Counted from the stretch's first letter, positions 1 to 8,675 are shown. The stretch: DNA of 64,000 nucleotides from JAOUEA01 sp963821935 (GCA_963821935.1 CAWGFM010000002.1:186001-250000), one strand, 5' to 3'. Notes: generated from the sequence alone by a model not told the origin. Translations and numbers: made by a program.

Positions 1-1
1 C

Positions 2-46
2 CTGCTGATGGCCCGCCAGCCGAGCCCCGAGTCGCGCGTCACCTGA
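2..46 (+). CDS. possible 3' end of an unidentified gene
   Basis: A plus-strand frame that is open from the window edge reads LLMARQPSPESRVT and stops at TGA 44-46. All 14 codons end in G or C, which matches coding sequence in this genome. It would converge on the glycosyltransferase that ends at 54. The fragment is too short to assign a family, and chance is possible. Confidence 0.3.
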   Translation: MLMARQPSPESRVT

Positions 47-53
47 GCGAGCC

Positions 54-1112
54 CTACCGCAGCCAGGTCTTGCCGATCGCTTTGGAGAAGTGCCATGCGT
101 AGCGGAACGTCTTCGGCTTCTTGGATTCGCCACCTCGCCTGGTGAGGAAGGTCACCGGGACCTCGACGACGCGAGCATGCTGACGCAGCGCCTCGATCGT
201 GACCTCCGAGGTCCAGAACTGATCCTGCACCAGGATGAGCTTGCGCAGGGTCTCGGCGCGCGTGGCCCGATATCCGCTGGAGATGTCGGTGATGCGCTGA
301 CCGGTCAAGATCGTGACGAACCACGAAAAGAAGTGCACGCCGGTGTGGCGCAGGAACCCACCGCCGCGCTCGAAATCGCCCAGCATGCGCGAGCCGTTCA
401 CATGATCGGCGCGGTCATCGATGATGGGCTCGATCAGGGTGGGGATCTCTTCGGGCAGGTGCTGGCCGTCCGCGTCTAGGCTGACGACGATGTCGGCCCC
501 CAGCTGCAGCGCGATGTCGTAACCCACGCGCAGAGCCATGCCCCCGCCGCGCCGGATCGGCAAGGTGGCGGTGAAGGCACCGGCCACACGAGCCGCCTCG
601 GCGGTGCCGTCGCTGGAATGGTCGTCGACCACGATCGGCACGACGTGGTAGCCCGCGACCTCCTTCGGCATCGCCTCGAGCACCGGGCCAACGTTCTCCG
701 CCTCGTTGTAGGCGGGGGAGATCGTGACGACCTTGGGACCGGGCGGCACACGACGTTCGGCCTCGGTCCAGTCGAAGCGCTCCACCGTCAGGGCCTCCAC
801 CAGCTGCTGGATCGCCCGCTCGCTGCGGTCGGAGTGTCCCTGCAACCGGAACAAGAGCAGGAAGAGCACCACGACGGCGCCGAGCAACAGCGCCACGAGA
901 CGCCGGTTGTCGCCCGGCCGTCGTTGGAGGTTGAACGTGTCGAAGAGCGGGTCGAGCAGGTTGGGGAAGGCGGCGAGCAGGAGGACCGTGGCCGTCGCGA
1001 AGACGGCAGTGAACAGGCTGAGCCGGCTGATGTTGCGCCGACGGTACGACCGGACCGCCACCAGGAAGAACGCGACCGCGGCCGCGCCGGCGAACAGCCG
1101 CAACGCCCACAT
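54..1112 (-). CDS. membrane-anchored family 2 glycosyltransferase with N-terminal DUF2304-like domain
   Basis: 352 residues from ATG 1112, five bases after the stop of the sqdB-like gene, so the two are probably co-transcribed. The first ~105 residues hold about three hydrophobic helices in a DUF2304-like arrangement. A GT-A (GT2) catalytic domain follows from about residue 125, beginning VVTISPAYNEAENV, with the metal-binding DADGQ motif near residue 210. Domains of this type resemble polyprenyl-phosphate mannosyl/glucosyl transferases that use nucleotide sugars at the membrane. The frame stays open upstream, but that part overlaps sqdB out of frame, so the start at 1112 is preferred. Substrate is not known; the neighbour suggests a sulfosugar. 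Confidence 0.8.
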   Translation of the reverse strand: MWALRLFAGAAAVAFFLVAVRSYRRRNISRLSLFTAVFATATVLLLAAFPNLLDPLFDTFNLQRRPGDNRRLVALLLGAVVVLFLLLFRLQGHSDRSERAIQQLVEALTVERFDWTEAERRVPPGPKVVTISPAYNEAENVGPVLEAMPKEVAGYHVVPIVVDDHSSDGTAEAARVAGAFTATLPIRRGGGMALRVGYDIALQLGADIVVSLDADGQHLPEEIPTLIEPIIDDRADHVNGSRMLGDFERGGGFLRHTGVHFFSWFVTILTGQRITDISSGYRATRAETLRKLILVQDQFWTSEVTIEALRQHARVVEVPVTFLTRRGGESKKPKTFRYAWHFSKAIGKTWLR

Positions 1113-1117
1113 GGAGC

Positions 1118-2302
1118 CTACGAACCCGAACGGTCTACGGGGTCGCGTCCCGGCTGCCACCGGTCGGCCGGCAAGATGTGCTCGGTGATCACGCGGTCCC
1201 GGTAGCGCTCGATCTGGGTGAACATCGAGCCGATCAGCGTCTCGGACAGCAGGTGCGGCTCCAGGCCGAGGTCCAGCAGCTTCGTGTGCGCCGGGTTGTA
1301 GTAGTGCTCTTCCAGCTCGAACCGTGGGTTGTCGATGGGATCCACCGTCACGTCGATGCCCACCTCGGCGCCGGCCTTCTGCACGATCTCGGCCAGCTCC
1401 ATCACCGAGAACGATTCGGTGAACTGGTTGAACACGCGCATCTCGCCCCGCTCGGCGGGGTGCGTGACCGCCAGCTCCACGCACCGCAGGGTATCGACGA
1501 TGTTGAGGTAGCCGCGGGTCTGTCCGCCCGTGCCATACACCGTGAGCGGATGACCGATCACCGCTTGCAGGCAGAACCGGTTGAGCGCCGTGCCGAACAC
1601 GTCGTCGTAGTCGAATCGGGTGAGGAGCCGGTCGTCGAGCTTCGTCTCCTCGGTCTCGATCCCGTACACGACCCCCTGGTTCAGGTCGGTGGCGCGCATG
1701 CCCCACACGCGGCAGGCGAAGTGGATGTTGTGCGAGTCGTGAACCTTGGACAGGTGATACATCGAGCCCGGCAGCTTGGGGAACGGCAACGTGTCGGTGC
1801 GCCCGTTGTGGTCGATCTCGATGTAGCCCTCTTCGATATCGATATTGGGCGTGCCGTACTCGCCCATGGTGCCCAGCTTCACCAGATGTGCGTCGGGGGT
1901 CAGGTCACGCATCGCGTAGATCACGTTGAGCGTGTTCACGACGTTGTTCGTCTGGGTGAACACGGCGTGCTCGCGATCCTTCATGGAATAGGGAGCGCTG
2001 GGCATCTCGCCGTAATGCACGACCGCCTCGGGACGGAAGCTGCCGAACAGCGATTCGGTCACGTCCCAGTCGGTCAGGTCACCTTCGGTGAACCCGATGT
2101 CCTTGCCCGCCACGTCGCGCCAGGTGGCGGTCCGTTCGGCCAAGCCGGCCGCGATCGGCGTGAGGGAGTCGGTGCCAGCTTCGCGATGCGCGGTGCGGCG
2201 CAGGTAGTTGTCGACGACGTGCACCTCATGGCCACGCGCCGAGAAGTGCATCGCGGTGGGCCAACCGAGGTATCCGTCGCCGCCCAGGATCAGGATCCGC
2301 AT
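1118..2302 (-). CDS. sqdB: UDP-sulfoquinovose synthase (SQD1/SqdB-like)
   Basis: 394 residues, extended short-chain dehydrogenase fold. The enzyme converts UDP-glucose and sulfite to UDP-sulfoquinovose, the head-group donor of sulfolipid. The NAD site is GGDGYLG at residues 8-14. The SQD1 hallmark GTMGEYG lies near residue 142 and YHLSKVHDSHN near residue 182, giving the catalytic Thr, Tyr, His and Lys of the plant enzyme. The long conserved block RLLTRFDYDDVFGTALNRF is also SQD1-like rather than that of generic epimerases. A ribosome site (GAAAGGA) lies about 6 bases upstream. The gene is followed directly by a GT2 transferase. No GT4-type SqdX is in the window, so whether the product is a lipid or a glycan is open. 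Confidence 0.88.
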   Translation of the reverse strand: MRILILGGDGYLGWPTAMHFSARGHEVHVVDNYLRRTAHREAGTDSLTPIAAGLAERTATWRDVAGKDIGFTEGDLTDWDVTESLFGSFRPEAVVHYGEMPSAPYSMKDREHAVFTQTNNVVNTLNVIYAMRDLTPDAHLVKLGTMGEYGTPNIDIEEGYIEIDHNGRTDTLPFPKLPGSMYHLSKVHDSHNIHFACRVWGMRATDLNQGVVYGIETEETKLDDRLLTRFDYDDVFGTALNRFCLQAVIGHPLTVYGTGGQTRGYLNIVDTLRCVELAVTHPAERGEMRVFNQFTESFSVMELAEIVQKAGAEVGIDVTVDPIDNPRFELEEHYYNPAHTKLLDLGLEPHLLSETLIGSMFTQIERYRDRVITEHILPADRWQPGRDPVDRSGS

Positions 2303-2372
2303 GGAACGTCCTTTCGGATGATGGGGTGCGAGGTCGGCCTATCCTACCGGGGAGGAGGCTGGCCAGGACGGG

Positions 2373-3635
2373 CTAAGAGGCGAGGTCGGCCAGCGTCGCC
2401 ACGACCCGATCGACCTCATCGGACGTGTGGTAGTGGCAGAACCCGATCCGCACGGCCCCGCCGGTGTCCAGCAGGCCGAGCCGGTCGAAGAGCTCGATGG
2501 CGTAGTAGTGGCCGTCCCAGGTGAAGATGCCGGCGGCGGCGAGGGCTTTGGACGTCTCGAGCGGATCCTGGTCGCGCAGCCGGATCGCGAACGTGGGCGT
2601 GCGTTCGTCCAGCCGGTCTGGACCGGCGACGCCATACAACCGGACGTCGTCGAGCGCGCCGATGCCGTCGAGGAAGCGGGTGGTCAGCATGCGCTCGTGT
2701 CTCCCGATCGCACCGAAGCCCGCCACCACCGCGGCGCGCCTGCCGGCTCCGGAGGGCCCGCCCAGCGTGGTGCCCACCTGGGCGAGGTAGTCCACCGCCG
2801 CGATGAATCCCGCCAGCCCTTCGTGATTCTGCGTGCCCGTCTCCCACCGTTCGGGCGGGGCGTAGGTCTCGGCGGGACGGACCCGGTATGCGTCCCATCC
2901 ATCGAGGACCTCGGCACTGGCGGCGACCATGCCCAGGTGCGGACCGAACACCTTGTAGGGCGAGACGGCCAGCACGTCGGCGCCCAGCGACGCGAAGTCG
3001 ATGACACGGTGCTGGGCGACGTGCACGCCGTCCACCGCCACGAGCGCCCCGGCAGCCTTGGCCCGGACGACCAGGTTGGTCGCAGGGGTGACGGTGCCGA
3101 CGCCGTTGGACGCCAGGGTGAACGCCACCAGCCGCGGGCGGAGCGCGAGCGCCTCGTCGAACGAATCCAGATCGAGGGTGGCGTCCTCCGTGTCGATGTC
3201 GACCCAGTGCACGGAGGCGCCGGCATCCCGGGCGGCCAGGACCCAGGGACGCACGTTGGCGTCGTGGTCCAGCCTAGTCACGACCACGGTGTCGTCCGGT
3301 GTCAGGATGCGAGCGAGCGAGCGTGACAGGTGCATCAGCAGCGTGGTGGAGTTGGCGCCGAACACGATCTGCTCCGGCCGGGCGCCAACAAGGTCGGCGC
3401 CGGCATCACGGGCGGCCAGGACCAGTGCATCGGTCTCCTCGCTGGCCGCGAACGCACCGCTGGCGTTGGAGATCCCCCGGCGGAGATGGCCGGTGATCGC
3501 CTCCATCACCGAGTCGGGCACCTGCGATCCGCCAGGAGCATCGGCGAATACCACGGGGCGGCCGTCCTGGGTCCGAGCCAAGGCCGGGAAGCGTGCTCGC
3601 AGGGCGGCGAAATCATCGGCGGTCGACATGCACAT
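2373..3635 (-). CDS. cysteine desulfurase-like class V aminotransferase (VC1184-type)
   Basis: 420 residues, PLP-dependent fold type I. The probable Schiff-base lysine is in SPYKVFGPHLG near residue 226, with AVDGVH upstream as the PLP-contacting Asp region and ETGTQNHEG near residue 285. The N-terminal DAPGGSQVPD block and overall length match the VC1184-like cysteine-desulfurase subfamily rather than SufS or IscS, so desulfurase activity is inferred, not shown. Start is either ATG 3635 (MCMS...) or ATG 3629 (MSTADD...). Neither has a strong ribosome site. It diverges from the LLM oxidoreductase at 3667, with only ~31 bases between starts. Confidence 0.8.
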   Translation of the reverse strand: MCMSTADDFAALRARFPALARTQDGRPVVFADAPGGSQVPDSVMEAITGHLRRGISNASGAFAASEETDALVLAARDAGADLVGARPEQIVFGANSTTLLMHLSRSLARILTPDDTVVVTRLDHDANVRPWVLAARDAGASVHWVDIDTEDATLDLDSFDEALALRPRLVAFTLASNGVGTVTPATNLVVRAKAAGALVAVDGVHVAQHRVIDFASLGADVLAVSPYKVFGPHLGMVAASAEVLDGWDAYRVRPAETYAPPERWETGTQNHEGLAGFIAAVDYLAQVGTTLGGPSGAGRRAAVVAGFGAIGRHERMLTTRFLDGIGALDDVRLYGVAGPDRLDERTPTFAIRLRDQDPLETSKALAAAGIFTWDGHYYAIELFDRLGLLDTGGAVRIGFCHYHTSDEVDRVVATLADLAS

Positions 3636-3666
3636 ACACTCGCAGGAATCGGGAGGTGGCGCGACG

Positions 3667-4497
3667 ATGCGGTTCGGGATCGATATCTCTCAGCATCAGC
3701 TCACGTGGGACCAGCTGGTGTCCCGCGCTCGCATGGCCGAGGACGCCAACCTCGACGGCGTCTGGGTGTTCGACCATTTCACCGCCCTGTATTCGGACCC
3801 CATGGGGCCGTGCCTCGAAGGATGGACGTTGCTGGCGGGTCTCGCCCGGGAGACCTCGAGGATCCGGCTCGGGACGTTGGTGACGGGGATGACCCATCGT
3901 CATCCCAGCGTGCTCGCCACGCAGGTCGTGACCGTTGATCATCTCTCCGAAGGCCGGGTCGAATGCGCGGTGGGCGCCGCGTGGAACGAGCCCGAGCACC
4001 GTGCGCTGGGCATCCCGTTCCCGCCGGTCGCCGAGCGCATGGATCGGTTCGAGGAAGGTGTGCAGGTGCTGCGCTCGCTGTTCACGCAGGATCACTCGTC
4101 ATTCGAGGGCCGGTACTTCCGGTTGGACGACGCCACCTACCACCCCAGGCCGATCCAACAGCCGAGCCCTCCGATCTGGGTGGGTGGCACGGGACCTCGG
4201 CGCACGCTGCCCATCGCAGGTCGCTATGCCGACGCATGGCACGGCTGGGCCGACGACGGCGCCGGCCTGGCTGCGATGTCCGCCATCATCGATCGGGCCG
4301 CCGAGGAGGCGGGACGTGACCCCGCCACGATCCTTCGGGCATCGAGCTTGTCGATCAGCGAGGACTGGGACGAGGTCCGGCGCGCTTACGACTGGATGGC
4401 CGCCGGCGGCATCGGCTACCTGGTCATCTCGTGGCCGGGCCAGGGACAGGACCGGGTCCGCGAGTTCCTGGACGATGTGGTTCCCACCCTTGCCTGA
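3667..4497 (+). CDS. LLM-class (probably F420-dependent) oxidoreductase
   Basis: 276 residues with the luciferase-like TIM barrel. MRFGIDISQHQLTWDQL opens the protein, GVWVFDHF is the typical strand-2 motif, SEGRVECAVGAAW is the GRxxxGxGaGW-type cofactor-site motif, and PPIWVGGTGP lies before helix 7. In Actinomycetota such proteins usually use F420 to reduce or oxidise small molecules; the substrate cannot be read from sequence. Start is ATG 3667 with GGGAGG at 3651-3656. The frame extends further upstream only by reading through the divergent neighbour. A strong hairpin follows the stop. Confidence 0.85.
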   Translation: MRFGIDISQHQLTWDQLVSRARMAEDANLDGVWVFDHFTALYSDPMGPCLEGWTLLAGLARETSRIRLGTLVTGMTHRHPSVLATQVVTVDHLSEGRVECAVGAAWNEPEHRALGIPFPPVAERMDRFEEGVQVLRSLFTQDHSSFEGRYFRLDDATYHPRPIQQPSPPIWVGGTGPRRTLPIAGRYADAWHGWADDGAGLAAMSAIIDRAAEEAGRDPATILRASSLSISEDWDEVRRAYDWMAAGGIGYLVISWPGQGQDRVREFLDDVVPTLA

Positions 4498-4524
4498 CCG
4501 ACCACCGGGAGGCCCGGGAATCAC

Positions 4525-4552
4525 GAGGGCGCCCCCGGTTCGGGGCGCCCTC
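4525..4552. terminator. bidirectional hairpin terminator
   Basis: Perfect 11-base inverted repeat GAGGGCGCCCC / GGGGCGCCCTC with a 6-base loop, extended by ATCAC/GTGAT with one bulge. It lies between two convergent genes, where a shared terminator is expected. No U-tract is visible, as is common in GC-rich genomes. Confidence 0.75.
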
Positions 4553-4575
4553 GGTGATGGTCGGTTCCGGTGAGC

Positions 4576-5472
4576 TCAGGTCGGGTTCTGCGCCAGCTCT
4601 CCGCGGAGCTGTTCGGCACCCAGATGCTCGACCCGGGCGCGAAGATCCAGGTACAGCAGGACGCTGACCAAGGCTGAGAACGGCGCGACCAGGATCTGCG
4701 CGATCGCCTGGAAGATCCAGGTGACGAACCAGTTGTCACTGATCGCGGTGCCGATGGCGCCGATCACGCCACCGATGAGTCCCGCGATGATCGCGGACAC
4801 GATGATGACGACCAGCGCGTGCCAGAAGTGACCCTTCACCAGGTTCCAGGAGCGGCTCATGGCGTCGGTTCCCTTGCGGTTCTCCACCACCAGAGCGGGG
4901 ATGCTCACGGAGAACATGACCGCGAAGATGATGCCGGGGATGATCAGCAGGATCAGCCCGCCCATGACCGCGAGGCCCACCAGGATCGAGATCAGCAGCA
5001 CGCTGCCGAACCGTGCGAAGCCCCACTTGTAGGAGGCGTCGATGTCGACCGGATCGCCGATGCTGCCCTGCGCGGCGCCGCGGATCAGTGCTGCCTGCAG
5101 GACGGCGGAGATGATGATGGCGATCACGAACGCGATCAGGCCGACAAAGAGTCCGACCGTGGCGCTTCGGGTCGTGACCTCCACCGTGGTGCCGAAGATC
5201 TCTTCGGTTCGGGTCTCCGGCGCGAACACCACACCGGTCAGGAAGGCGCTGATGAACGTCAGGGGTACGACCACGACCGCGACGATCAAGATCAGCCCGG
5301 ACGCGTTGGCCTTGTAGATCTCGAACGCCGCGCTAAGGATCTCGCCCAGGCCTCGGGATGGCAGACCCGGTCCTCCGGCGCCTGGGATACCTCCGGTACC
5401 GCCTGCACCGCTCGGTGGTGGTGGGGTGGGCGGCGGTGGCGGTGGGGTGGTGAAGCCACCCGAGTCATCCAT
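4576..5472 (-). CDS. polytopic membrane protein with proline-rich N-terminus
   Basis: 298 residues. Residues ~9-20 are a proline-rich cytosolic tail followed by a Gly-rich linker. About six transmembrane segments follow, with LGEILSAAFEIYKANA before the first. This helix pattern, with WNLVKGHFWHAL between late helices, resembles the glycerophosphodiester phosphodiesterase membrane-domain/DUF975-like proteins common in Actinomycetota. No catalytic motif is seen, so function is unknown. It stands alone between a terminator and a DUF402 gene, with ~83 bases of upstream spacer. Confidence 0.75.
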   Translation of the reverse strand: MDDSGGFTTPPPPPPTPPPPSGAGGTGGIPGAGGPGLPSRGLGEILSAAFEIYKANASGLILIVAVVVVPLTFISAFLTGVVFAPETRTEEIFGTTVEVTTRSATVGLFVGLIAFVIAIIISAVLQAALIRGAAQGSIGDPVDIDASYKWGFARFGSVLLISILVGLAVMGGLILLIIPGIIFAVMFSVSIPALVVENRKGTDAMSRSWNLVKGHFWHALVVIIVSAIIAGLIGGVIGAIGTAISDNWFVTWIFQAIAQILVAPFSALVSVLLYLDLRARVEHLGAEQLRGELAQNPT

Positions 5473-5555
5473 GGAACAACCCTCCTCTCAAGGGGTGTCG
5501 AACGCGCGAATCCTACGCCCGCGGCCCGCGCAAGTGTGGGAGCGTGGGCGTCCGC

Positions 5556-6134
5556 TCACGTGACTCCCTCGTTCCAGCCTTCGGGCAGCGACAGGGCTTC
5601 CCACCCTGGATCGGGTCGCCATGCGTGCCAGTCGAGGTCGAACGGAGGCTCGCGCAGCAGGACGTGTTCGACGGCGCGCTCTCCGGCCCAACGGATGTCG
5701 TGGGCCGATCGCTCGCTGACCATGCCGCGCGACACCGCCTCGGCCAGCTCGTCCTCGTCCTTCCACTCGTAGCTGGAACGGTCGATCGGGATGCGGACGT
5801 CCAGGAAATGATCCGTGTAATCGAACCCGACGGGGGAGCGACGCAAGGCAGACTGGAGGTTCACGTAGTGATGGGTGAACGTCCCCTGTGCGTCGCTCCG
5901 CATGAGGACGGCGTATCCGGTCTGAGGGAACGCGAACGACAGCACGCCGCCTTCCAACACCGTGTCCTCCAGCTCCCAGGTTCCGTCGTAGAAGCGGATC
6001 TCACCGTGTTCCCGTGGGTCGTTCTTCCAGCGGCTGCCGGGTGCGAACCAGAAGGCTCGGTGCCGATGGGGGACGTCCTCGACGATGCGAACGGGCCGCG
6101 CCGCGATGACGCGGCCCCGCCAGATCTCGCGCAA
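5556..6134 (-). CDS. DUF402 domain protein
   Basis: At least 192 residues. It matches the DUF402 family: WRGRVIAARPVRIVED near the N-terminus, YVNLQ in the barrel, and FDYTDHFLDVRIPIDRS followed by WKDEDEL, the acidic metal-binding signature. Related proteins include nucleoside-phosphate phosphatases; activity here is not known. The coordinate uses a TTG at 6134, but in-frame codons upstream encode LERGTPVT, which is family-like. The true start is therefore probably further upstream, near or inside the end of the aminotransferase gene, where no ATG is available. Confidence 0.75.
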   Translation of the reverse strand: MREIWRGRVIAARPVRIVEDVPHRHRAFWFAPGSRWKNDPREHGEIRFYDGTWELEDTVLEGGVLSFAFPQTGYAVLMRSDAQGTFTHHYVNLQSALRRSPVGFDYTDHFLDVRIPIDRSSYEWKDEDELAEAVSRGMVSERSAHDIRWAGERAVEHVLLREPPFDLDWHAWRPDPGWEALSLPEGWNEGVT

Positions 6135-6184
6135 CGTGACCGGTGTGCCGCGCTCGAGCGGAGGAGGTGGTGGTCCCGCCTCGT

Positions 6185-7453
6185 TCAGGCCACGCGGCGA
6201 AGTGCCTCCAGGATCCGATCCCCCGCCCAGTCCAAGTCTTCCTGTGTCACGCTCAATGGCGGAGCCAGCCGCACGGTCGTCTCGTGGGTGTCCTTGGCCA
6301 GCACCCCCATCTCCATGAGGTGCTCACACACCGCCCGGGCGGGCGCCGCCTCGGGCGTGAGCTCGATCCCGATCCACAGCCCGAGGCCGCGGATCTCCGA
6401 CACCGCGCGCGTGGGGGCTAGTGCCCGGAGCCGCTCGATCAGTGCGGTGCCCAGCTCATCGGCGCGGCGCTGGTACTCACCGGTGCGCAGCAGCCGCAGC
6501 ACCTCCAGCCCCACCGCGCACGCGAGCGGGTTGCCGCCGAACGTGGATCCGTGCTCACCGGGCCGGAACACTCCCAACACGTCTCGGGTGGAGACGACGG
6601 CGCTGACCGGCACGATGCCGCCCCCGAGCGCCTTGCCCAGCACGAACATGTCGGGATGCACTCCCTCGTGTTCGCACGCGAACGTTCGGCCGGTACGGCC
6701 CAGGCCCGACTGGATCTCGTCGGCGATCAGCAGCACCCGGTGCTCGGTGCACAGCTCGCGAGCGCGGCGTAGGTAGCCGGGTGGCGGCACGATGACGCCG
6801 GCCTCGCCCTGGATCGGCTCCACGAGGAAGCCCACGACGTCGGGGTCGGCGAGCGCGGCCTCGAGCGCATCGGCATCGCCGTAGGGCACGGTCTCGAACC
6901 CCGGGGTGAACGGACCGAACCCTCCGCGCGCATCCGGGTCGGTGGAGAAGCTCACGATAGAGATCGTCCGGCCGTGGAAGTTGCCGCTGCAGGTGACGAT
7001 CTTCGCCCGGCCTTCGGGGACGCCCTTCACGTCGTAGCCCCAGCGGCGCGCGGTCTTCAGGGCGGTTTCGATCGCCTCGGCCCCGGTGTTCATGGGCAGG
7101 ACCATCTCCATGCTGCACAGCTCGGCCAACTCCTTGCAGAACGGCCCCAGCTTGTCGTTGTGGAAGGCCCGCGAGGTGAGCGCGACATGGTCGAGCTGGG
7201 TCCGCGCCGCCGCGATCAGGTCGGGGTGACGATGACCGAAGTTGAGCGCCGAGTACGCGGCCAGCATGTCCAGGTAGCGACGGCCCTCCACGTCGGTGAC
7301 CCATGCGCCCTCGGCGTCGGCGATGACCACGGGCAGCGGATGGTAGTTGTGCGCCGAGTACCGCTCCATGAGCTCGATCTGCGCGTCGGTGGCGGTCTCG
7401 GGCAGGGGCGTTGCAGGGGAGAGATGCTCGTCCGGATCGGCCACCGTCGTCAT
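6185..7453 (-). CDS. rocD: ornithine--oxo-acid aminotransferase
   Basis: 422 residues, class III PLP aminotransferase. It converts ornithine and 2-oxoglutarate to glutamate-semialdehyde and glutamate. SAHNYHPLPVV near the N-terminus is a strong ornithine-aminotransferase signature. GNFHGRT, ADEIQSGLGRTG and the PLP lysine in VLGKALGGG (~residue 274) are all intact. Length is normal for the family. It sits in a minus-strand run with the phosphatase upstream and the DUF402 gene downstream. It may work with the ornithine cyclodeaminase-like gene at 55.5 kb in ornithine catabolism; that link is inference. Confidence 0.9.
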   Translation of the reverse strand: MTTVADPDEHLSPATPLPETATDAQIELMERYSAHNYHPLPVVIADAEGAWVTDVEGRRYLDMLAAYSALNFGHRHPDLIAAARTQLDHVALTSRAFHNDKLGPFCKELAELCSMEMVLPMNTGAEAIETALKTARRWGYDVKGVPEGRAKIVTCSGNFHGRTISIVSFSTDPDARGGFGPFTPGFETVPYGDADALEAALADPDVVGFLVEPIQGEAGVIVPPPGYLRRARELCTEHRVLLIADEIQSGLGRTGRTFACEHEGVHPDMFVLGKALGGGIVPVSAVVSTRDVLGVFRPGEHGSTFGGNPLACAVGLEVLRLLRTGEYQRRADELGTALIERLRALAPTRAVSEIRGLGLWIGIELTPEAAPARAVCEHLMEMGVLAKDTHETTVRLAPPLSVTQEDLDWAGDRILEALRRVA

Positions 7454-7471
7454 GGCCAGGATGATACGGCC

Positions 7472-8064
7472 CTAGCGCGGGAGGTAGCGATAGGGATCCT
7501 CCCGAAGCTCCGCGACGCCGCGCTCGACCTGACCTCGCGAGAACCGATAGCCCTTGGCATGGTCCATCGCCATCCTCGTGGCTGATGGCTGCGCAACGCC
7601 GCGCCACGGATCCAGGCAACGAACCACCCGTGCGCGATCACGAGCACGGTGGGCTCGGGACGTGCGATCAGCAGCTCCACTCCGGGGAGCATCGCGACGA
7701 CCATCTGTCGCTCCGAACGATCGGTGCCGGGGAGGGGCGCGTCGCGGCCGTGAGCTCGCAGCCACGCTGCGAGCTCTGTATACGGTCGCAGCTCGAAGTC
7801 GCCGCCCGGTGGATCGTCGAGCTCGGGGATGACGACGCGAGGGATCTCACGACCTTGCAACGCGATGTCGGCGGTCTGCCGTGTGCGCTCGAACGCCGTG
7901 GTGACGCACAGGTCGATCGGATCGTCGGCGATCGACTCGCCCAGCGCCCGCGCTTGCTCCCGGCCCCGTTCCGTGAGGCTTCCCGGAACCGACGGGTCAC
8001 CGTTCAAGACGCCGCGGACGTTGAACACGCTCTCGGCGTGCCGCGCAAGGATCAGGTGCTCCAC
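7472..8064 (-). CDS. histidine phosphatase family protein, frameshifted
   Basis: The N-terminal frame reads MEHLILARHAESVFN, with the RHA(E) phosphohistidine motif of phosphoglycerate-mutase-like enzymes, TERGREQARALG, and VIAHGWFVAW carrying the second catalytic His. Near 7585-7600 the family-like sequence moves to another frame, which continues RMAMDHAKGYRFSRG... and ends at 7472. One missing base explains this. Without the shift the frame runs to 7450 with an unrelated Arg/Ser-rich tail. Start is GTG 8064, directly abutting the TGA of the acetyltransferase, so translation is probably coupled. Substrate unknown. Confidence 0.7.
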
Positions 8065-8526
8065 TCAGACGATGCCTTTGCTGAGCGTGACGTCCTCGTC
8101 GTCGAAACCCAGCGCCGCGTAGAAGTCGCGCGCGCCTCGGTTGGCCGCGCCGGTGTCCACGACGACCCGGACACGGCCACGTCGTCTGCCCCACGTCATG
8201 GCCTCCTCCACCAGGGCCCGGCCGATGCCGGTGCCCTCGGCTCGCTGCGAGACGACCAGCTCCCCGATGTAGGTGTCGATCGTGCCGGCGAAGTGGGCGC
8301 GCTCGCTGACGCAGACGAACCCCACCACCTCGCCCTCACGCTCGGCGACGAACGCGGCGTGGTCTGGCTGGCCGCGCTCGGCGAAGGAATCGGCCACCCA
8401 GTTCCGGACGGCGCGCCGAACGGCCGTCTCATCACGCCACGGTGCGACACCTTCTGCAAGTCGTGAAGCCAGATCGATCATCGCCGCACCATCGCCGTCT
8501 CGGGCGTCGCGGATCTGCGTCTCCAT
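8065..8526 (-). CDS. GNAT family N-acetyltransferase
   Basis: 153 residues from ATG 8526. The frame extends to 8610, but that segment overlaps the promoter of the divergent operon and is not family-like. Conserved GNAT features are visible: VVGFVCVSE (strand 4), GELVVSQRAEGTGIGRALVEEAM (motif A, acetyl-CoA binding R/Q-x-x-G-x-G/A) and NRGARDFYAALGF (motif B). The acceptor substrate is unknown. The TGA stop abuts the phosphatase GTG start. It is divergent from the SOS-controlled mutagenesis operon. Confidence 0.85.
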   Translation of the reverse strand: METQIRDARDGDGAAMIDLASRLAEGVAPWRDETAVRRAVRNWVADSFAERGQPDHAAFVAEREGEVVGFVCVSERAHFAGTIDTYIGELVVSQRAEGTGIGRALVEEAMTWGRRRGRVRVVVDTGAANRGARDFYAALGFDDEDVTLSKGIV

Positions 8527-8581
8527 GGGGGCCCAGTATGGGAGGGCATCCCGGCTTCGAAAACCTCTGCCGCCGCCGGTC

Positions 8582-8611
8582 TTGACGGATGTCGGAGACC
8601 GGGCGTACATT
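8582..8611 (+). promoter_or_regulatory. sigma-70-type promoter of the mutagenesis operon
   Basis: TTGACG at 8582-8587 and TACATT at 8606-8611, with an 18-base spacer. Transcription would start near 8618, directly before the SOS box at 8622. Confidence 0.65.
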
Positions 8612-8621
8612 CATCCTCCGC

Positions 8622-8637
8622 TCGAACACATGTTCGA
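8622..8637. promoter_or_regulatory. LexA-binding SOS box
   Basis: TCGAACACATGTTCGA has perfect TCGAAC / GTTCGA arms around four bases, the consensus of actinobacterial and Gram-positive LexA sites. It lies just downstream of a good promoter and about 40 bases before the first gene of a DnaE2/DinB cassette, whose homologues are damage-inducible. Confidence 0.88.
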
Positions 8638-8675
8638 TTCCTTGTCAGTGACGCCGGTCACGTTGGAGCGATCTC

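Noticed and set aside
1178..2524. Long open frame (448 codons) opposite sqdB
   Set aside because: His/Val/Arg-rich, no family-like motifs; it mirrors a well-conserved gene on the other strand, a usual effect of GC-rich codon use.
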